Shown: positions 1 to 9,322 of the stretch, one piece after another
Layout: every line of letters begins with the position of its first letter
Position numbering within the stretch: position 1 is the first letter of the stretch
NCBI RefSeq assembly: GCF_900129375.1
Contig: NZ_FQVN01000015.1
Location: 1-64,000 of the forward strand
Length of the DNA: 64,000 nucleotides
Reading direction: 5' to 3'
DNA from: Streptoalloteichus hindustanus
Lineage (GTDB): Bacteria > Actinomycetota > Actinomycetes > Mycobacteriales > Pseudonocardiaceae
The notes under the pieces: generated by a model
The model's database searches: none
What the model saw: the letters and a program-made list of their open reading frames with translations, nothing else
Told to the model about the DNA's origin: nothing
Position numbers and translations under genes: made by a program

Positions 1-83
1 TGCCAGACGACACCCATGGCGCCGCTGCCGATGCGCTGCAGCAACCGGTAGCGTCCGGCGACCAGGCGACCCTCGTCGCTCAC
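1..83 (-). CDS. Serine/threonine protein kinase, N-terminal fragment (runs off the window)
   Basis: Reading the minus strand from the GTG at 83 gives about 27 residues beginning VSDEGRLVAGRYRLLQRIG and then GSGAMGVVW. This is the N-lobe glycine-rich loop (GxGxMGxVW) typical of actinobacterial Hanks-type (PknB-like) kinases, which phosphorylate Ser/Thr of target proteins. A GGGGGAG ribosome-binding site lies just upstream of the GTG. The rest of the gene is outside the window, so membrane anchor and sensor domain are unknown. The stretch 84-285 up to the next gene shows no coding signal. Confidence 0.8.
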   Translation of the reverse strand, partial: MSDEGRLVAGRYRLLQRIGSGAMGVVW

Positions 84-285
84 CGGCGGCTCCCCCGTGA
101 CTGCTCGTGGACCAATCAGCGCCCCACACTAGTGCCCCGGGGGCCGACACGATCGACATGCGGGCCGAGCCGGGCCGTTGCCACCCGACGGGTGCGGCTG
201 GTCGGCGGCGTCGTCATCCTCCGCGACCCCGACGGCGACCGGGCGTCACCCGCCCGCGCGATGCTTCCCCGACCGGGTCAGCGGC

Positions 286-1299
286 TCAGCGACGGCCGCC
301 GTCCCGGCGCTGCTCGTCCCTGGCCGGTCCGGACAGCCCCGGCTCCACGAGTCGGCTGCCGACGCGCAGCAGGCCGGCGCGCTTGAGGGTGCGCAGGATC
401 GGGGAGAGCTCCGTCCGGATGACCCCGGGCAACCGGCCGACGACCGCCGTGAGGAAGTCGTACAGGCCCGGCGGGTCCACGACGGCCAGGCCGACGAGGA
501 GGTTGGCCGGCCCGGAGGTCGCGACGGCGAACCGGACCGCCGGCTCGGCGGCCAGCCGCGCGCCGACCTCCTCCAGGTGCGCGGGGTGCACGGCCAGCCA
601 GAGCAGCGCCTCGGTGCCGTACCCGAGCAGCGCCGGGTCGACCTCGGTCACGAACACCACCGCCCTGGCCGCGCGCAGCGCCGCGATCCGGCGGCCGACC
701 GTGGTCGGGGTGACCCGCAACTGCTCCGCGAGCGCGGCCAGCCCGGTCCGGCCGTCCCGGCCCAGCGCGGCGAGCAGCCGCTCGTCCAACTCGTCCAGCC
801 GCACCCGGTCCGGCGACTCCTCGCGGGTCCTGGGCCGCCCGGTCTGCCACGTGTCGGGCGTCGCGAACATGCGCAGGACCAGGTGCTGCTCGACGCCGAG
901 CACGTCCCGCGCCTGGGGCAGGTGTTCCAGCACCAGCGCGTCCCGGTCGGCGGTGGTGCGGGTGTAGACGGTCACCGCGAGGTCGTGGCCCCCGGCGAGC
1001 TGGTGCGCCCAGACGGTGTCGGGCCGCGCCGCGATGGCCTGGCCGACGCGCAACGCGGCGCCCCGCTCCGTGCGCAGCCGGAGCTGGAGGGGGTGCCAGC
1101 CGACGACGTAGGGGTTCACCACCGCCACGACCCGGAGGAGTTGCGCCGAGCGCAGGCGGCGGTAACGCCGCGCGACCGTCTGCTCCGAGACCCCGAGCTC
1201 GGCGGCGAGCGCGCTCCAGTGCGCCCGACCGTCGGCCCGGAGCGCGAGCACGAGGGCGCGGTCCAGCTCGTCCAGCGACGCGGGGGAATCGAACGGCAC
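286..1299 (-). CDS. Lrp/AsnC family transcriptional regulator with two HTH-RAM halves
   Basis: 337 aa, about twice the length of a classical Lrp. Two successive AsnC-type helix-turn-helix units are visible: LDELDRALVLALRADGR...LGVSEQTVARRYRRL near residues 8-50, and LDELDERLLAALGRDGR...LRVTPTTVGRRIAAL near 168-210, each followed by a RAM-like alpha/beta ligand-sensing segment. Such tandem Lrp proteins are common in actinomycetes and usually regulate the adjacent divergent gene in response to an amino acid or small metabolite. It is transcribed divergently from the MFS transporter that starts at 1380, with about 80 bp between them as the likely operator region. The start is a GTG at 1299. The effector is not predictable from sequence alone. 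Confidence 0.85.
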   Translation of the reverse strand: MPFDSPASLDELDRALVLALRADGRAHWSALAAELGVSEQTVARRYRRLRSAQLLRVVAVVNPYVVGWHPLQLRLRTERGAALRVGQAIAARPDTVWAHQLAGGHDLAVTVYTRTTADRDALVLEHLPQARDVLGVEQHLVLRMFATPDTWQTGRPRTREESPDRVRLDELDERLLAALGRDGRTGLAALAEQLRVTPTTVGRRIAALRAARAVVFVTEVDPALLGYGTEALLWLAVHPAHLEEVGARLAAEPAVRFAVATSGPANLLVGLAVVDPPGLYDFLTAVVGRLPGVIRTELSPILRTLKRAGLLRVGSRLVEPGLSGPARDEQRRDGGRR

Positions 1300-1379
1300 G
1301 AGAACCCATCATGGCGGATTCCGACTACTGGTCGGCGCTGGCTGGAAGAACGGGGCGTCGGACCGGGAGGTTCGGCGCC

Positions 1380-2606
1380 ATGACCGCCGTGTCCGAGGCC
1401 GCCCAGCCCACGCCCGACCCCGCCAGCCCGCCCACCGCCCCCGGCCGGGGCGCCGCGCGCCCGGCCCTGGTCGCCGCCGCGATCCTGCTCACCGCGGTGT
1501 CCCTGCGCCCCGTGCTGACCGCCGTGGGGCCGCTCAGCGGCGACATCCAGCGGGCGACCGACCTGCCCGGCAGCGTGGTCGGGCTGCTCACCACCATCCC
1601 GCTCGCGGTCTTCGCGGTGTCCTCCGCGCTGGTGAACCGGCTCGCGCGGCGGCACGGGATCGAGGCGGTGCTGGTCGGGGGCATGCTCGTGCTGACCGCC
1701 GGCGGACTGCTGCGCTGGCTGCCCGGCACGACGGCGCTGTTCGCGGGCACGGTCGTGCTGGCCTTCGGGCTCGTCGCCGGCAACGTGCTGTTGCCGGGCA
1801 TCGTGCGCAGGGACTTCCCGCACCGGGTCGGCGTCATGACCAGCCTCTACACCACGGCGATGTCGGTGTCGGCGGGCGTGGCGGCCGGCGTCGCGGTGCC
1901 GATGGCGCACGACTGGGGACTGGAGTGGCGGGGCACGCTGAGCGTGTGGGTGGCGGTCGCGGTGCTGGCCGTGCTGGCCTGGCTGCCGCTGATCCGGGAG
2001 CGGCACGTCCCGGGCGCGGCGGCCGCCGGCCGGCCCCGCCGGCTGTGGGGTTCGGGCCTCGCCTGGCAGGTGACCGTCTTCTTCGGGCTGCACTCGCTGC
2101 TGTTCTACGTCTGCAGCGCCTGGCTGCCGGCGATGCTGGGAGCGCGCGGGCTGTCCGCGGCGACGGCGGGCGCGCTGGGCGCCGCCTACATGATCGCCGG
2201 TGCGGTGTCCTCCCTGGTCGTGCCGGCCGCCGCCAGCCGCCGCCCGAGCCAGCGCCCGGTGGTGGCGGTCATCCTGGGCGGCGAGGTGCTCGGCGCGCTG
2301 GGCGTGCTGCTGGCGGACGGTCCGGCGCTGGTCGGGTCGGTCGTGGTGCTCGGGCTGGCCTCCGGCGCCGGTTTCGCGCTGTCCTTCCTGTTCTTCGCGG
2401 TGCGGGCCGGGGACGGGCCGACCGCCGCCCAGCTCTCCGGCATGGCGCAGACGGTCGGGTACGCGCTGGCCGCGACCGGTCCCCTGCTGTTCGGGCTCCT
2501 GCACGACGCCCTCGGCGGCTGGACCGGCCCGGTGGTGGGTCTGCTGGCGGTCCCCGCGCTCGCGGCGACGGTCGGGTTCGGCGCCTCCCGCGCGGCCCAC
2601 GTCTGA
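1380..2606 (+). CDS. MFS transporter, CynX/NimT family
   Basis: About 408 aa from the ATG at 1380, preceded by GGGAGG. The frame stays open upstream to an ATG at 1311, but that extension is arginine-rich, lacks a good ribosome site and is judged non-coding. After a proline-rich N-terminus there are roughly twelve hydrophobic segments. The first contains the family-typical LLTAVSLRPVLTAVGPL, and TTIPLAVFAVSSALVNRLARRHG follows as TM2 and loop 2-3. This group includes E. coli CynX (cyanate) and nitroimidazole-efflux homologues; substrates of actinobacterial members are largely unknown. It is divergent from the tandem-Lrp regulator, which probably controls it. Confidence 0.85.
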   Translation: MTAVSEAAQPTPDPASPPTAPGRGAARPALVAAAILLTAVSLRPVLTAVGPLSGDIQRATDLPGSVVGLLTTIPLAVFAVSSALVNRLARRHGIEAVLVGGMLVLTAGGLLRWLPGTTALFAGTVVLAFGLVAGNVLLPGIVRRDFPHRVGVMTSLYTTAMSVSAGVAAGVAVPMAHDWGLEWRGTLSVWVAVAVLAVLAWLPLIRERHVPGAAAAGRPRRLWGSGLAWQVTVFFGLHSLLFYVCSAWLPAMLGARGLSAATAGALGAAYMIAGAVSSLVVPAAASRRPSQRPVVAVILGGEVLGALGVLLADGPALVGSVVVLGLASGAGFALSFLFFAVRAGDGPTAAQLSGMAQTVGYALAATGPLLFGLLHDALGGWTGPVVGLLAVPALAATVGFGASRAAHV

Positions 2607-2856
2607 CCCGCCGCCGCCCCGGACGGGCGACCCGGGCGTGTTGTCCTGCTCACGTCGGTGGCCGGGCGAAGGGGGCATGTCGGCGCGCGCGGCGGCGTTG
2701 AACCGGGGGCTGTCCCCATCCGCGCGCCCCGCTGAGCAGTGCCGGCGTCCGGCCGCCGTCCGTTCGGCGGGGGCCGGTTCGCGGGCCGACGCGGCGGGGG
2801 CGGACGATAAACCTGAGGTCGAGCGACGCCGACCTTGCCTACCCTGATGCCCCGTT

Positions 2857-5800
2857 ATGGAAACGCCGCCCGTGAACCTCTCACCCGCCGACCTGCGGGA
2901 ACGCCTGTCCGACCTGATGCTGCGCGACCAGCGGCGCCTCGGGCGCCGGCTGGACGGCGTCCGGGGGACCCGCTCCGCCGAGGCCCGGCAGGCGGCCCTG
3001 GCCGACATCGCCGCCGAGATCGACCGCGCCGCGCTGCGCGTCGAGCGGCGGCGCGCCGCCGTGCCCCGGATCGAGTACCCGGCGGCGTTGCCGGTCAGCC
3101 AGCGCAAGGACGAGATCCTGGCCGCCGTGCGCGACCACCAGGTCGTGATCGTGGCCGGCGAGACCGGCTCCGGCAAGACCACCCAGCTGCCCAAGATCTG
3201 CCTGGAGCTGGGCCGGGGCGTCCAGGGCCTGATCGGGCACACCCAGCCCCGGCGGCTGGCCGCGCGCAGCGTGGCCGACCGGATCGCCGAGGAGCTGCAC
3301 GGCGAGCTGGGCGACGCGGTCGGCTACAAGGTCAGGTTCACCGACAAGATCGGCGAGAACACGCTGGTCAAGCTGATGACGGACGGCATCCTGCTGACCG
3401 AGATCCAGCACGACCGGCTGCTCAGCCAGTACGACACGCTGATCATCGACGAGGCGCACGAGCGCAGCCTCAACATCGACTTCATCCTGGGCTACCTCAA
3501 GCAGCTCCTGCCGCGCCGGCCCGACCTCAAGGTGATCATCACCTCGGCCACGATCGACCCGGAGCGGTTCTCCCGGCACTTCGGGGACGCCCCGATCGTG
3601 GAGGTCTCCGGCCGGACGTATCCCGTCGAGGTGCGCTATCGCCCGCTCACTGGAGGTGCTCGGGGGCGATCATCGTCCTCTTCCGCCCGTGAGCACCGAC
3701 CGGGTGCGGGTGTCCCGCAGAACACCGACGAGGAGGCGGAGGAGGTCGACAAGGAGCGCGACCAGGTCCAGGCGATCTGCGACGCGGTCGACGAGCTCCG
3801 CGCCGAGGGGCCGGGCGACATCCTCGTCTTCCTCAGCGGCGAGCGGGAGATCCGCGACACCGCCGACGCGCTGGGCAAGCTGAAGCTGCCCAACACCGAG
3901 GTCCTGCCGCTGTACGCGCGGCTGTCGACGGCCGAGCAGCACCGGGTGTTCGCGGCGCACCCCGGGCGGCGGATCGTGCTGGCGACCAACGTCGCCGAGA
4001 CCTCGTTGACCGTGCCGGGCATCAAGTACGTGATCGACCCGGGCACCGCGCGGATCTCCCGCTACAGCCACCGGCTCAAGGTGCAGCGGCTGCCGATCGA
4101 GCCGGTCTCGCAGGCGTCGGCCAACCAGCGCAAGGGCCGCTGCGGCCGGGTCTCCGAGGGCATCTGCATCCGGCTGTACTCGGAGCAGGACTTCCTGTCC
4201 CGCCCGGAGTTCACCGATCCGGAGATCCTGCGCACGAACCTGGCCTCGGTCATCCTCCAGATGACCGCGCTGGGCCTGGGCGACATCGCCGCGTTCCCGT
4301 TCGTCGAGCCGCCGGACCGGCGCAACATCGCCGACGGCCTCGCGCTGCTGCACGAGCTGGGCGCGATCGACCCGACCGAGAAGGACGTCCGCAAGCGGTT
4401 GACCCCGCTGGGCCGTCGGCTGGCGCAACTGCCGATCGACCCCCGGCTGGCCAGGATGGTGCTGGAGGCCGAGCGCAACGGCTGCGTGCACGAGGTCATG
4501 GTGATCGCGGCGGCGCTGTCCATCCAGGACCCGAGGGAGCGCCCCACCGACCACCAGCAGGCCGCGGCGGAGAAGCACGCGCGGTTCGCCGACAAGGAGT
4601 CGGACTTCCTGTCCTTCCTGAACCTGTGGCAGTACCTGCAGGAGCAGCAGAAGGCGTTGTCCTCCAGCCAGTTCCGCCGGTTGTGCCGCACCGAGTTCCT
4701 CAACTACCTGCGGGTCAGGGAGTGGCAGGACCTGTACGGCCAGCTCCGGCAGGTGGTGAAGGGGATGGACATCACCCTCAACGACCTGCCGGCCGACCCG
4801 CAGCGCGTGCACGTCTCGCTGCTGTCCGGGCTGTTGTCGCACATCGGCCTGAAGGACGCCGAGAAGCAGGAGTACCAGGGCGCGCGCAACGCGCGGTTCG
4901 CGATCTTCCCCGGCTCGGTGCTGTTCAGGAAGACGCCGCGCTGGGTGATGGCCGCCGAGCTGGTGGAGACCTCCCGGCTGTGGGGCAGGGTGGCCGCCAA
5001 GATCGAGCCCGACTGGGTCGAGAAGCTGGCGCGGCACCTGGTCAAGCGCAGCTACAGCGAGCCGCACTGGGAGAAGAACCAGGGCGCGGTCATGGCCATG
5101 GAGAAGGTGACGCTCTACGGCGTGCCGATCGTGGCCGGGCGGCGGGTCAACTTCGGCCGCATCGACCCCGAGTTGTCCAGGGAGCTGTTCATCCGGCACG
5201 CGCTGGTGGAGGGCGACTGGCACACCCAGCACAAGTTCTTCGAGGCCAACCGCGAGCTGCTGCGCGAGGTCGAGGAGCTGGAGCTGCGGGCGCGGCGGCG
5301 CGACATCCTGGTCGACGACCAGACGCTGTTCGACTTCTACGACCAGCGCGTGGGCAAGGAAGTCGTTTCGGCGCGCCACTTCGACACGTGGTGGAAGAAG
5401 GTCCGCGCCGAGCAGCCGGACCTGTTGACCTTCGACCGGTCGATGCTGGTCAACGAGCAGGCCGGCGGGATCACCGCCGGCGACTACCCGGACTACTGGC
5501 AGCAGGGCGAGGTCCGGCTGCCGTTGACCTACCAGTTCGAGCCGGGCCGCAGCACCGACGGCGTGACCGTCGAGGTGCCGCTCCAGGTGCTCAACCAGGT
5601 CAGCGGCGACGGGTTCGCCTGGCACGTGCCGGGTCTGCGGTACGAGCTGGTGACGGCGTTGCTGCGGTCGCTGCCCAAGCCGACCCGCCGGCACTTCGTG
5701 CCGGTGACCGACTACGCGCGGGCGGTGCTGGCGCGGATGTCGCCCGGCGAGGACGAGACCGTGCTCGACGCGTTGGAGCGGGAGATCCGGCGGCTCAGCG

Positions 5801-6840
5801 GGGTGAGCGTGCCCCGCGACGCGTGGCAGCTCGACCGGGTGCCCGCGCACCTGAAGGCCACCTACCGGGTGGTGGACGAGACGAAGCGCGTGGTGGCCGA
5901 GGGCAGCGACCTCGGCGAGCTGCGCCGGCGGCTCAGGAGCCGGTTGCAGGCGACGTTGTCGGCCGCGGCCAGCAACGTGGAGCGGGACGGCCTGCGGGAC
6001 TGGACCATCGGGTCCCTGCCCCGCCGGGTGGAGCGCGAGCGGGCGGGCTACGTGGTGACCGCGTTCCCGGCCCTGGTCGACAAGGGCGACTCGGTGGCCG
6101 TGCGGATGTTCGAGAGCGAGGACGAGCAGCGGGATGCCATGTGGCGGGGCACCCGTCGGCTGCTGACGCTCAACGTGCCCGCGCCGGGCAAGTACCTGCG
6201 GGGCCTGAGCAACCAGGCGAAGCTGACGCTGAGCCGGAACCCGCACGGCGGGGTGGCCCCGCTGCTCGACGACTGCGCGGCCTGCGCCGTGGACCGGCTG
6301 ATGGCCGACGGCGGGGGCGTGGCCTGGGACGAGGCCGGGTTCGCCGCGTTGCGCGAGCGGGCCAGGGCCGGGTTCGGCCCGGTGCTGGTGGAGGTCGTGA
6401 ACCAGGTCGAGCGCGTCCTGGCCGCCCGGCAGAGCGTGGACACCCGGCTGGCCGACGCGCGGTTCGCGCCGGCCGACTCGCTGGCCGACATCAAGGGCCA
6501 GGTGGCCGCGCTGGTCTACCCGGGATTCGTCACGGCGACCGGCCTGTCCCGGCTGGCGGACGTCGTGCGGTACCTGCGGGCGGTGGAGCGGCGGCTGGAG
6601 AAGCTGCCGGAGAACCCGCGCCGGGACCAGGAGTGGACGGCGCGGGTCGCCCAGGTCTGGGAGGAGTACGAGGACCTGGTGCGGCAGGCGCCCCCGCACA
6701 GCCCGGCCGCCGAGGGGCTGCGGCAGATCCGGTGGATGATCGAGGAGTTGCGGGTCAGCTACTTCGCCCAGACGATCGGCACGCCGCACCCGGTGTCGGA
6801 GAAGCGGATCCACAAGGCGATGGACCAACTCCCGCTCTGA
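2857..6840 (+). CDS. hrpA: ATP-dependent RNA helicase HrpA (DEAH family)
   Basis: 1327 aa, the usual length for bacterial HrpA. Visible motifs are Walker A GETGSGKTT near residue 101, DEAH near 198, SATID (motif III), TNVAETSLTVPGI (motif V) and QRKGRCGR (motif VI). They are followed by the helicase-associated 2 and OB-fold domains and a long C-terminal DUF3418. HrpA is a 3'-5' DExH RNA helicase implicated in mRNA processing and in clearing stalled ribosomes. The start is the ATG at 2857; a GTG at 2872 is possible. A Ser/Arg-rich low-complexity stretch around residues 265-285 lies between the two RecA lobes, where relatives usually have a short acidic linker; the frame is intact across it. 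A strong hairpin follows the stop. Confidence 0.95.
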   Translation: METPPVNLSPADLRERLSDLMLRDQRRLGRRLDGVRGTRSAEARQAALADIAAEIDRAALRVERRRAAVPRIEYPAALPVSQRKDEILAAVRDHQVVIVAGETGSGKTTQLPKICLELGRGVQGLIGHTQPRRLAARSVADRIAEELHGELGDAVGYKVRFTDKIGENTLVKLMTDGILLTEIQHDRLLSQYDTLIIDEAHERSLNIDFILGYLKQLLPRRPDLKVIITSATIDPERFSRHFGDAPIVEVSGRTYPVEVRYRPLTGGARGRSSSSSAREHRPGAGVPQNTDEEAEEVDKERDQVQAICDAVDELRAEGPGDILVFLSGEREIRDTADALGKLKLPNTEVLPLYARLSTAEQHRVFAAHPGRRIVLATNVAETSLTVPGIKYVIDPGTARISRYSHRLKVQRLPIEPVSQASANQRKGRCGRVSEGICIRLYSEQDFLSRPEFTDPEILRTNLASVILQMTALGLGDIAAFPFVEPPDRRNIADGLALLHELGAIDPTEKDVRKRLTPLGRRLAQLPIDPRLARMVLEAERNGCVHEVMVIAAALSIQDPRERPTDHQQAAAEKHARFADKESDFLSFLNLWQYLQEQQKALSSSQFRRLCRTEFLNYLRVREWQDLYGQLRQVVKGMDITLNDLPADPQRVHVSLLSGLLSHIGLKDAEKQEYQGARNARFAIFPGSVLFRKTPRWVMAAELVETSRLWGRVAAKIEPDWVEKLARHLVKRSYSEPHWEKNQGAVMAMEKVTLYGVPIVAGRRVNFGRIDPELSRELFIRHALVEGDWHTQHKFFEANRELLREVEELELRARRRDILVDDQTLFDFYDQRVGKEVVSARHFDTWWKKVRAEQPDLLTFDRSMLVNEQAGGITAGDYPDYWQQGEVRLPLTYQFEPGRSTDGVTVEVPLQVLNQVSGDGFAWHVPGLRYELVTALLRSLPKPTRRHFVPVTDYARAVLARMSPGEDETVLDALEREIRRLSGVSVPRDAWQLDRVPAHLKATYRVVDETKRVVAEGSDLGELRRRLRSRLQATLSAAASNVERDGLRDWTIGSLPRRVERERAGYVVTAFPALVDKGDSVAVRMFESEDEQRDAMWRGTRRLLTLNVPAPGKYLRGLSNQAKLTLSRNPHGGVAPLLDDCAACAVDRLMADGGGVAWDEAGFAALRERARAGFGPVLVEVVNQVERVLAARQSVDTRLADARFAPADSLADIKGQVAALVYPGFVTATGLSRLADVVRYLRAVERRLEKLPENPRRDQEWTARVAQVWEEYEDLVRQAPPHSPAAEGLRQIRWMIEELRVSYFAQTIGTPHPVSEKRIHKAMDQLPL

Positions 6841-6879
6841 CCCGCCGCCCTGAACAGTCCACTGTGGACAGAGGTGGAC

Positions 6880-6910
6880 AGGCGCCGGCCGACGAGGTCG
6901 GGCGGCGCCT
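6880..6910 (+). terminator. Stem-loop downstream of hrpA
   Basis: A 14-bp stem with one mismatch (AGGCGCCGGCCGAC pairing with GTCGGGCGGCGCCT) closes a 3-nt loop 39 bp after the hrpA stop. There is no T tract, as is usual for high-GC actinobacterial terminators. It sits immediately after a GTCCACTGTGGAC palindrome (6857-6869). Confidence 0.6.
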
Positions 6911-6968
6911 GCCCACGGGGCGGCCCCGCGACGAGCGGGGCTCGTGGTCACCGGTCCGGTTGGTCACC

Positions 6969-7015
6969 GGTTCGGCTTGGTCGCAGGTTCGGCTTGGTCG
7001 CAGGTTCGGCGTGGC
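6969..7015. repeat. 17-bp tandem repeat, about 2.8 copies
   Basis: The unit GGTTCGGCTTGGTCGCA occurs at 6969 and 6986, and a diverged partial copy starts at 7003. It lies between the hrpA hairpin and the 3' end of the methyltransferase gene, outside coding sequence. Probably replication slippage. Confidence 0.8.
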
Positions 7016-7064
7016 GAAAGCGTTCGCGCACGAGTTCCGTGGCGACGGCCAGCGCGCCGGGCGG

Positions 7065-7805
7065 CTACTGCTCCGGGAGGCGGTAGACGGAGACGTGGTA
7101 GGCGCTGGTCTCCGTGAACGGATCGCCCGCCCAGCTCCCCCAGCGGTGTTCCAGCCGCAGCCCGGCGATCCGGGCCATGAGGTCCATCTCGAACGGCGCC
7201 ACGTAGCGGAAGGGCGAACGCACCTGCCGCATCCCCTCGCCGGGCGCGAGGAAGTAGTGCGAGACGTGCCGCCGCGCGAACCGGTCGACCTCGCGCAACC
7301 ACACCATCGGCCGGCCGTCGACGGTGGCGGTGATCTGGAGCGGGATGCCGGCGATCTGCACGCTGTCCAGCACCAGCGCGTCCAGTGCGAACCGGCCGCC
7401 CGGCGCCAGGTGGTGCGCCACGTTCTCGAAGCAGCGCACCTGGGCCTCCAGCGACGGCAGCTCCGCGAACCCGCCGTTGGCCAGGTAGACCAGGGAGAAC
7501 CGGTCGGCCACCGGCACGTCGGCGAGCTCGCCGAGCGTCACCGGCAGCTCGGCGCCGCCCGGCCTCTCCCGTAACCGCGCGATCCTGGCCGCTGAGCCGT
7601 CCACGCCGCGCACGTCGACTCCCCGCGCCCGCAACGGCAACGCCAGGCGGCCGGCGCCGACCCCGAGCTCCAGGACCGGCCCCGCGCCGGCGAGGCCGGC
7701 CAGACGATCCACAGTGGATTCGACGTGCGCCGGGTCGCGGAACCCGATGTCGTGGAACTCGGCGACGCCGGCCCCGTCGATTCCCACGTTCCCGTTCTCG
7801 GACAT
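7065..7805 (-). CDS. Class I SAM-dependent methyltransferase
   Basis: 246 aa. Motif I for S-adenosylmethionine binding is PVLELGVGAGRLALPL near residues 43-58, followed by an acidic strand (VRGVDGSAARIARLRE) and the post-motif LAPGGRFALDAL. The fold is that of generic small-molecule methyltransferases (Methyltransf_25/11 type); the substrate cannot be told. It stands alone on the minus strand, convergent with hrpA, and is preceded by an A/T-richer intergenic stretch (7806-8040) with no gene visible. The ATG at 7805 is used. Confidence 0.8.
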   Translation of the reverse strand: MSENGNVGIDGAGVAEFHDIGFRDPAHVESTVDRLAGLAGAGPVLELGVGAGRLALPLRARGVDVRGVDGSAARIARLRERPGGAELPVTLGELADVPVADRFSLVYLANGGFAELPSLEAQVRCFENVAHHLAPGGRFALDALVLDSVQIAGIPLQITATVDGRPMVWLREVDRFARRHVSHYFLAPGEGMRQVRSPFRYVAPFEMDLMARIAGLRLEHRWGSWAGDPFTETSAYHVSVYRLPEQ

Positions 7806-8042
7806 GGAGCCATGTTAGGAGCGGAAACCGACAACTCGGCCGCCGTGACAGGGGATCGAGGCGGAATCACCCCAATGCCCCAACGTCTCCGGCCTCCCCA
7901 CCTCCTGGTTCCCACCAGGGAGTTGTCGGGGAGTGAACGCGGCGCGGACGGCTTCTTAACGGCCTCACAACGCGAAAACGGGCGGGGCCGGGCGACCCTT
8001 TCCTATTCGCGGCCGCGCGGCATTCGGCTGGTGGGAGCGGGG

Positions 8043-9194
8043 TCAGGCCGGCGACGGGAACGGGCGGCGGGGATCGAACAACGCGATCGGGTGCCGCGTT
8101 TCCCCGGTCTCGACGAGGTCGGCGAGGATCTCGCCGACGACCGGGACGAACTTGAAGCCGTGGCCGGAGAACCCGCACGCCACGACGACCTGGGGGTGCG
8201 ACGGGTGGCGGCCGATCGCGAAGTGGCGGTCGGGAGTGTTGGTGTACAGGCAGGTCGTGGCCCGCAGGAACGTCCCGGGCAGGGTCGGGACGCGCGGCGC
8301 CAGGTGCCGGGCGAGGGCGTCGACCTCCGCCGGGCGCACCACGCGGTCGACGGTGTCGGCGGCGCAGACGTCGACGCGGCGGTAGAAGGCGGCCTTCACG
8401 CCGTCCCCGGGGTCGTCGTGCGCCGGGATCGCGTAGATCCGCTCGCCGGTGGCGTCCTCCCAGATGAGGATCGGAAGCCGGGTGTAGGGGCCGATTCCCC
8501 CGCGTGGCGCGAACCAGAACTGCACCTGCCGCTCCACGGTGAACGGGATGTCCAGGTCGGCCAGCAGGGCCGGGGCCCAGGCGCCCGGGCAGATCACCGC
8601 GCGGTCGGCGAAGTGGGTTCCTTCGCCGGTGACGACCCGGACGCCCTCACCGCGCGGGTGCGCGTGCCAGTCCAGCACCCGCTCGCCGAACCGGAGGTCC
8701 GCCCCGGCGGCGGCCGCCCGCTCCAGGTGCGCGGTCACGGCGGCCTCCGGTCGCACGAACCCCGCCCGGGGTTCGAACAACGCCACCTCGTCGTCGTTCG
8801 GCGTCAGGACGGGGAAGCGGGCGCGGATCTCCCGCGCGTCGAGGATCTCGTGCGGCAGGTCCCAGTGCTGGGCGGAGCGCCGGCTGCCGGCCACGAGCGC
8901 GCTGTCCGGCGAGCCGACCATCAGGCCGCCGGTCACCGTGAGCAGGCGCCGGCCGGACTCGCGCTCCAGCTCCTCCCACAGCTCGAAGGCCCGGCGCACC
9001 AGCGGAACGTAGGCCGGGTCCTCGAAGTAGGCCTGGCGGATGATCCGGGACCCGCCGTGGCTGGAGCCCCGGTCGTGCGCCGGGCCGAACCGCTCCAGCC
9101 CCAGCACCCGGAGGCCACGGCCGGCGAGGCGGTGGGCGGCCGCGCCGCCCATGCCTCCCAGGCCGATCACCACGACGTCGTAGGGGGCGCCCAT
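8043..9194 (-). CDS. FAD-dependent oxidase of the MSOX/SolA family (N-methyl amino acid oxidase)
   Basis: 383 aa from the ATG at 9194; a 17-codon longer frame exists but places the Rossmann strand too far in. [19 protein letters not shown] is the N-terminal dinucleotide-binding GxGxxG, and [14 protein letters not shown] is the family motif after the second strand. The conserved CLYTNTPD supplies Cys315, the same position as the covalent 8-alpha-S-cysteinyl FAD residue of monomeric sarcosine oxidase. [16 protein letters not shown] closes the FAD domain. The family oxidatively demethylates sarcosine or N-methyltryptophan to the amino acid, formaldehyde and H2O2; the exact substrate is unresolved. 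Monocistronic. Confidence 0.88.
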   Translation of the reverse strand: MGAPYDVVVIGLGGMGGAAAHRLAGRGLRVLGLERFGPAHDRGSSHGGSRIIRQAYFEDPAYVPLVRRAFELWEELERESGRRLLTVTGGLMVGSPDSALVAGSRRSAQHWDLPHEILDAREIRARFPVLTPNDDEVALFEPRAGFVRPEAAVTAHLERAAAAGADLRFGERVLDWHAHPRGEGVRVVTGEGTHFADRAVICPGAWAPALLADLDIPFTVERQVQFWFAPRGGIGPYTRLPILIWEDATGERIYAIPAHDDPGDGVKAAFYRRVDVCAADTVDRVVRPAEVDALARHLAPRVPTLPGTFLRATTCLYTNTPDRHFAIGRHPSHPQVVVACGFSGHGFKFVPVVGEILADLVETGETRHPIALFDPRRPFPSPA

Positions 9195-9322
9195 GGGGAC
9201 ATCGTGGCCGTGCCGGGCAGCGGCGGGAACGTTTCCCACCCACACGCGTCTCCCCGCGGCGCGGCCGGGCCTTCCTTCCCGCCCGCCGCGCGAACACGAG
9301 CGCCCGCGGCGAGCTCACCGGA

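Noticed and set aside
3670-6951. 1093-aa open frame antisense to hrpA
   Set aside because: High-GC shadow: no ribosome site, composition dominated by Arg/Gln/His/Val, and the plus strand is an intact well-conserved helicase.
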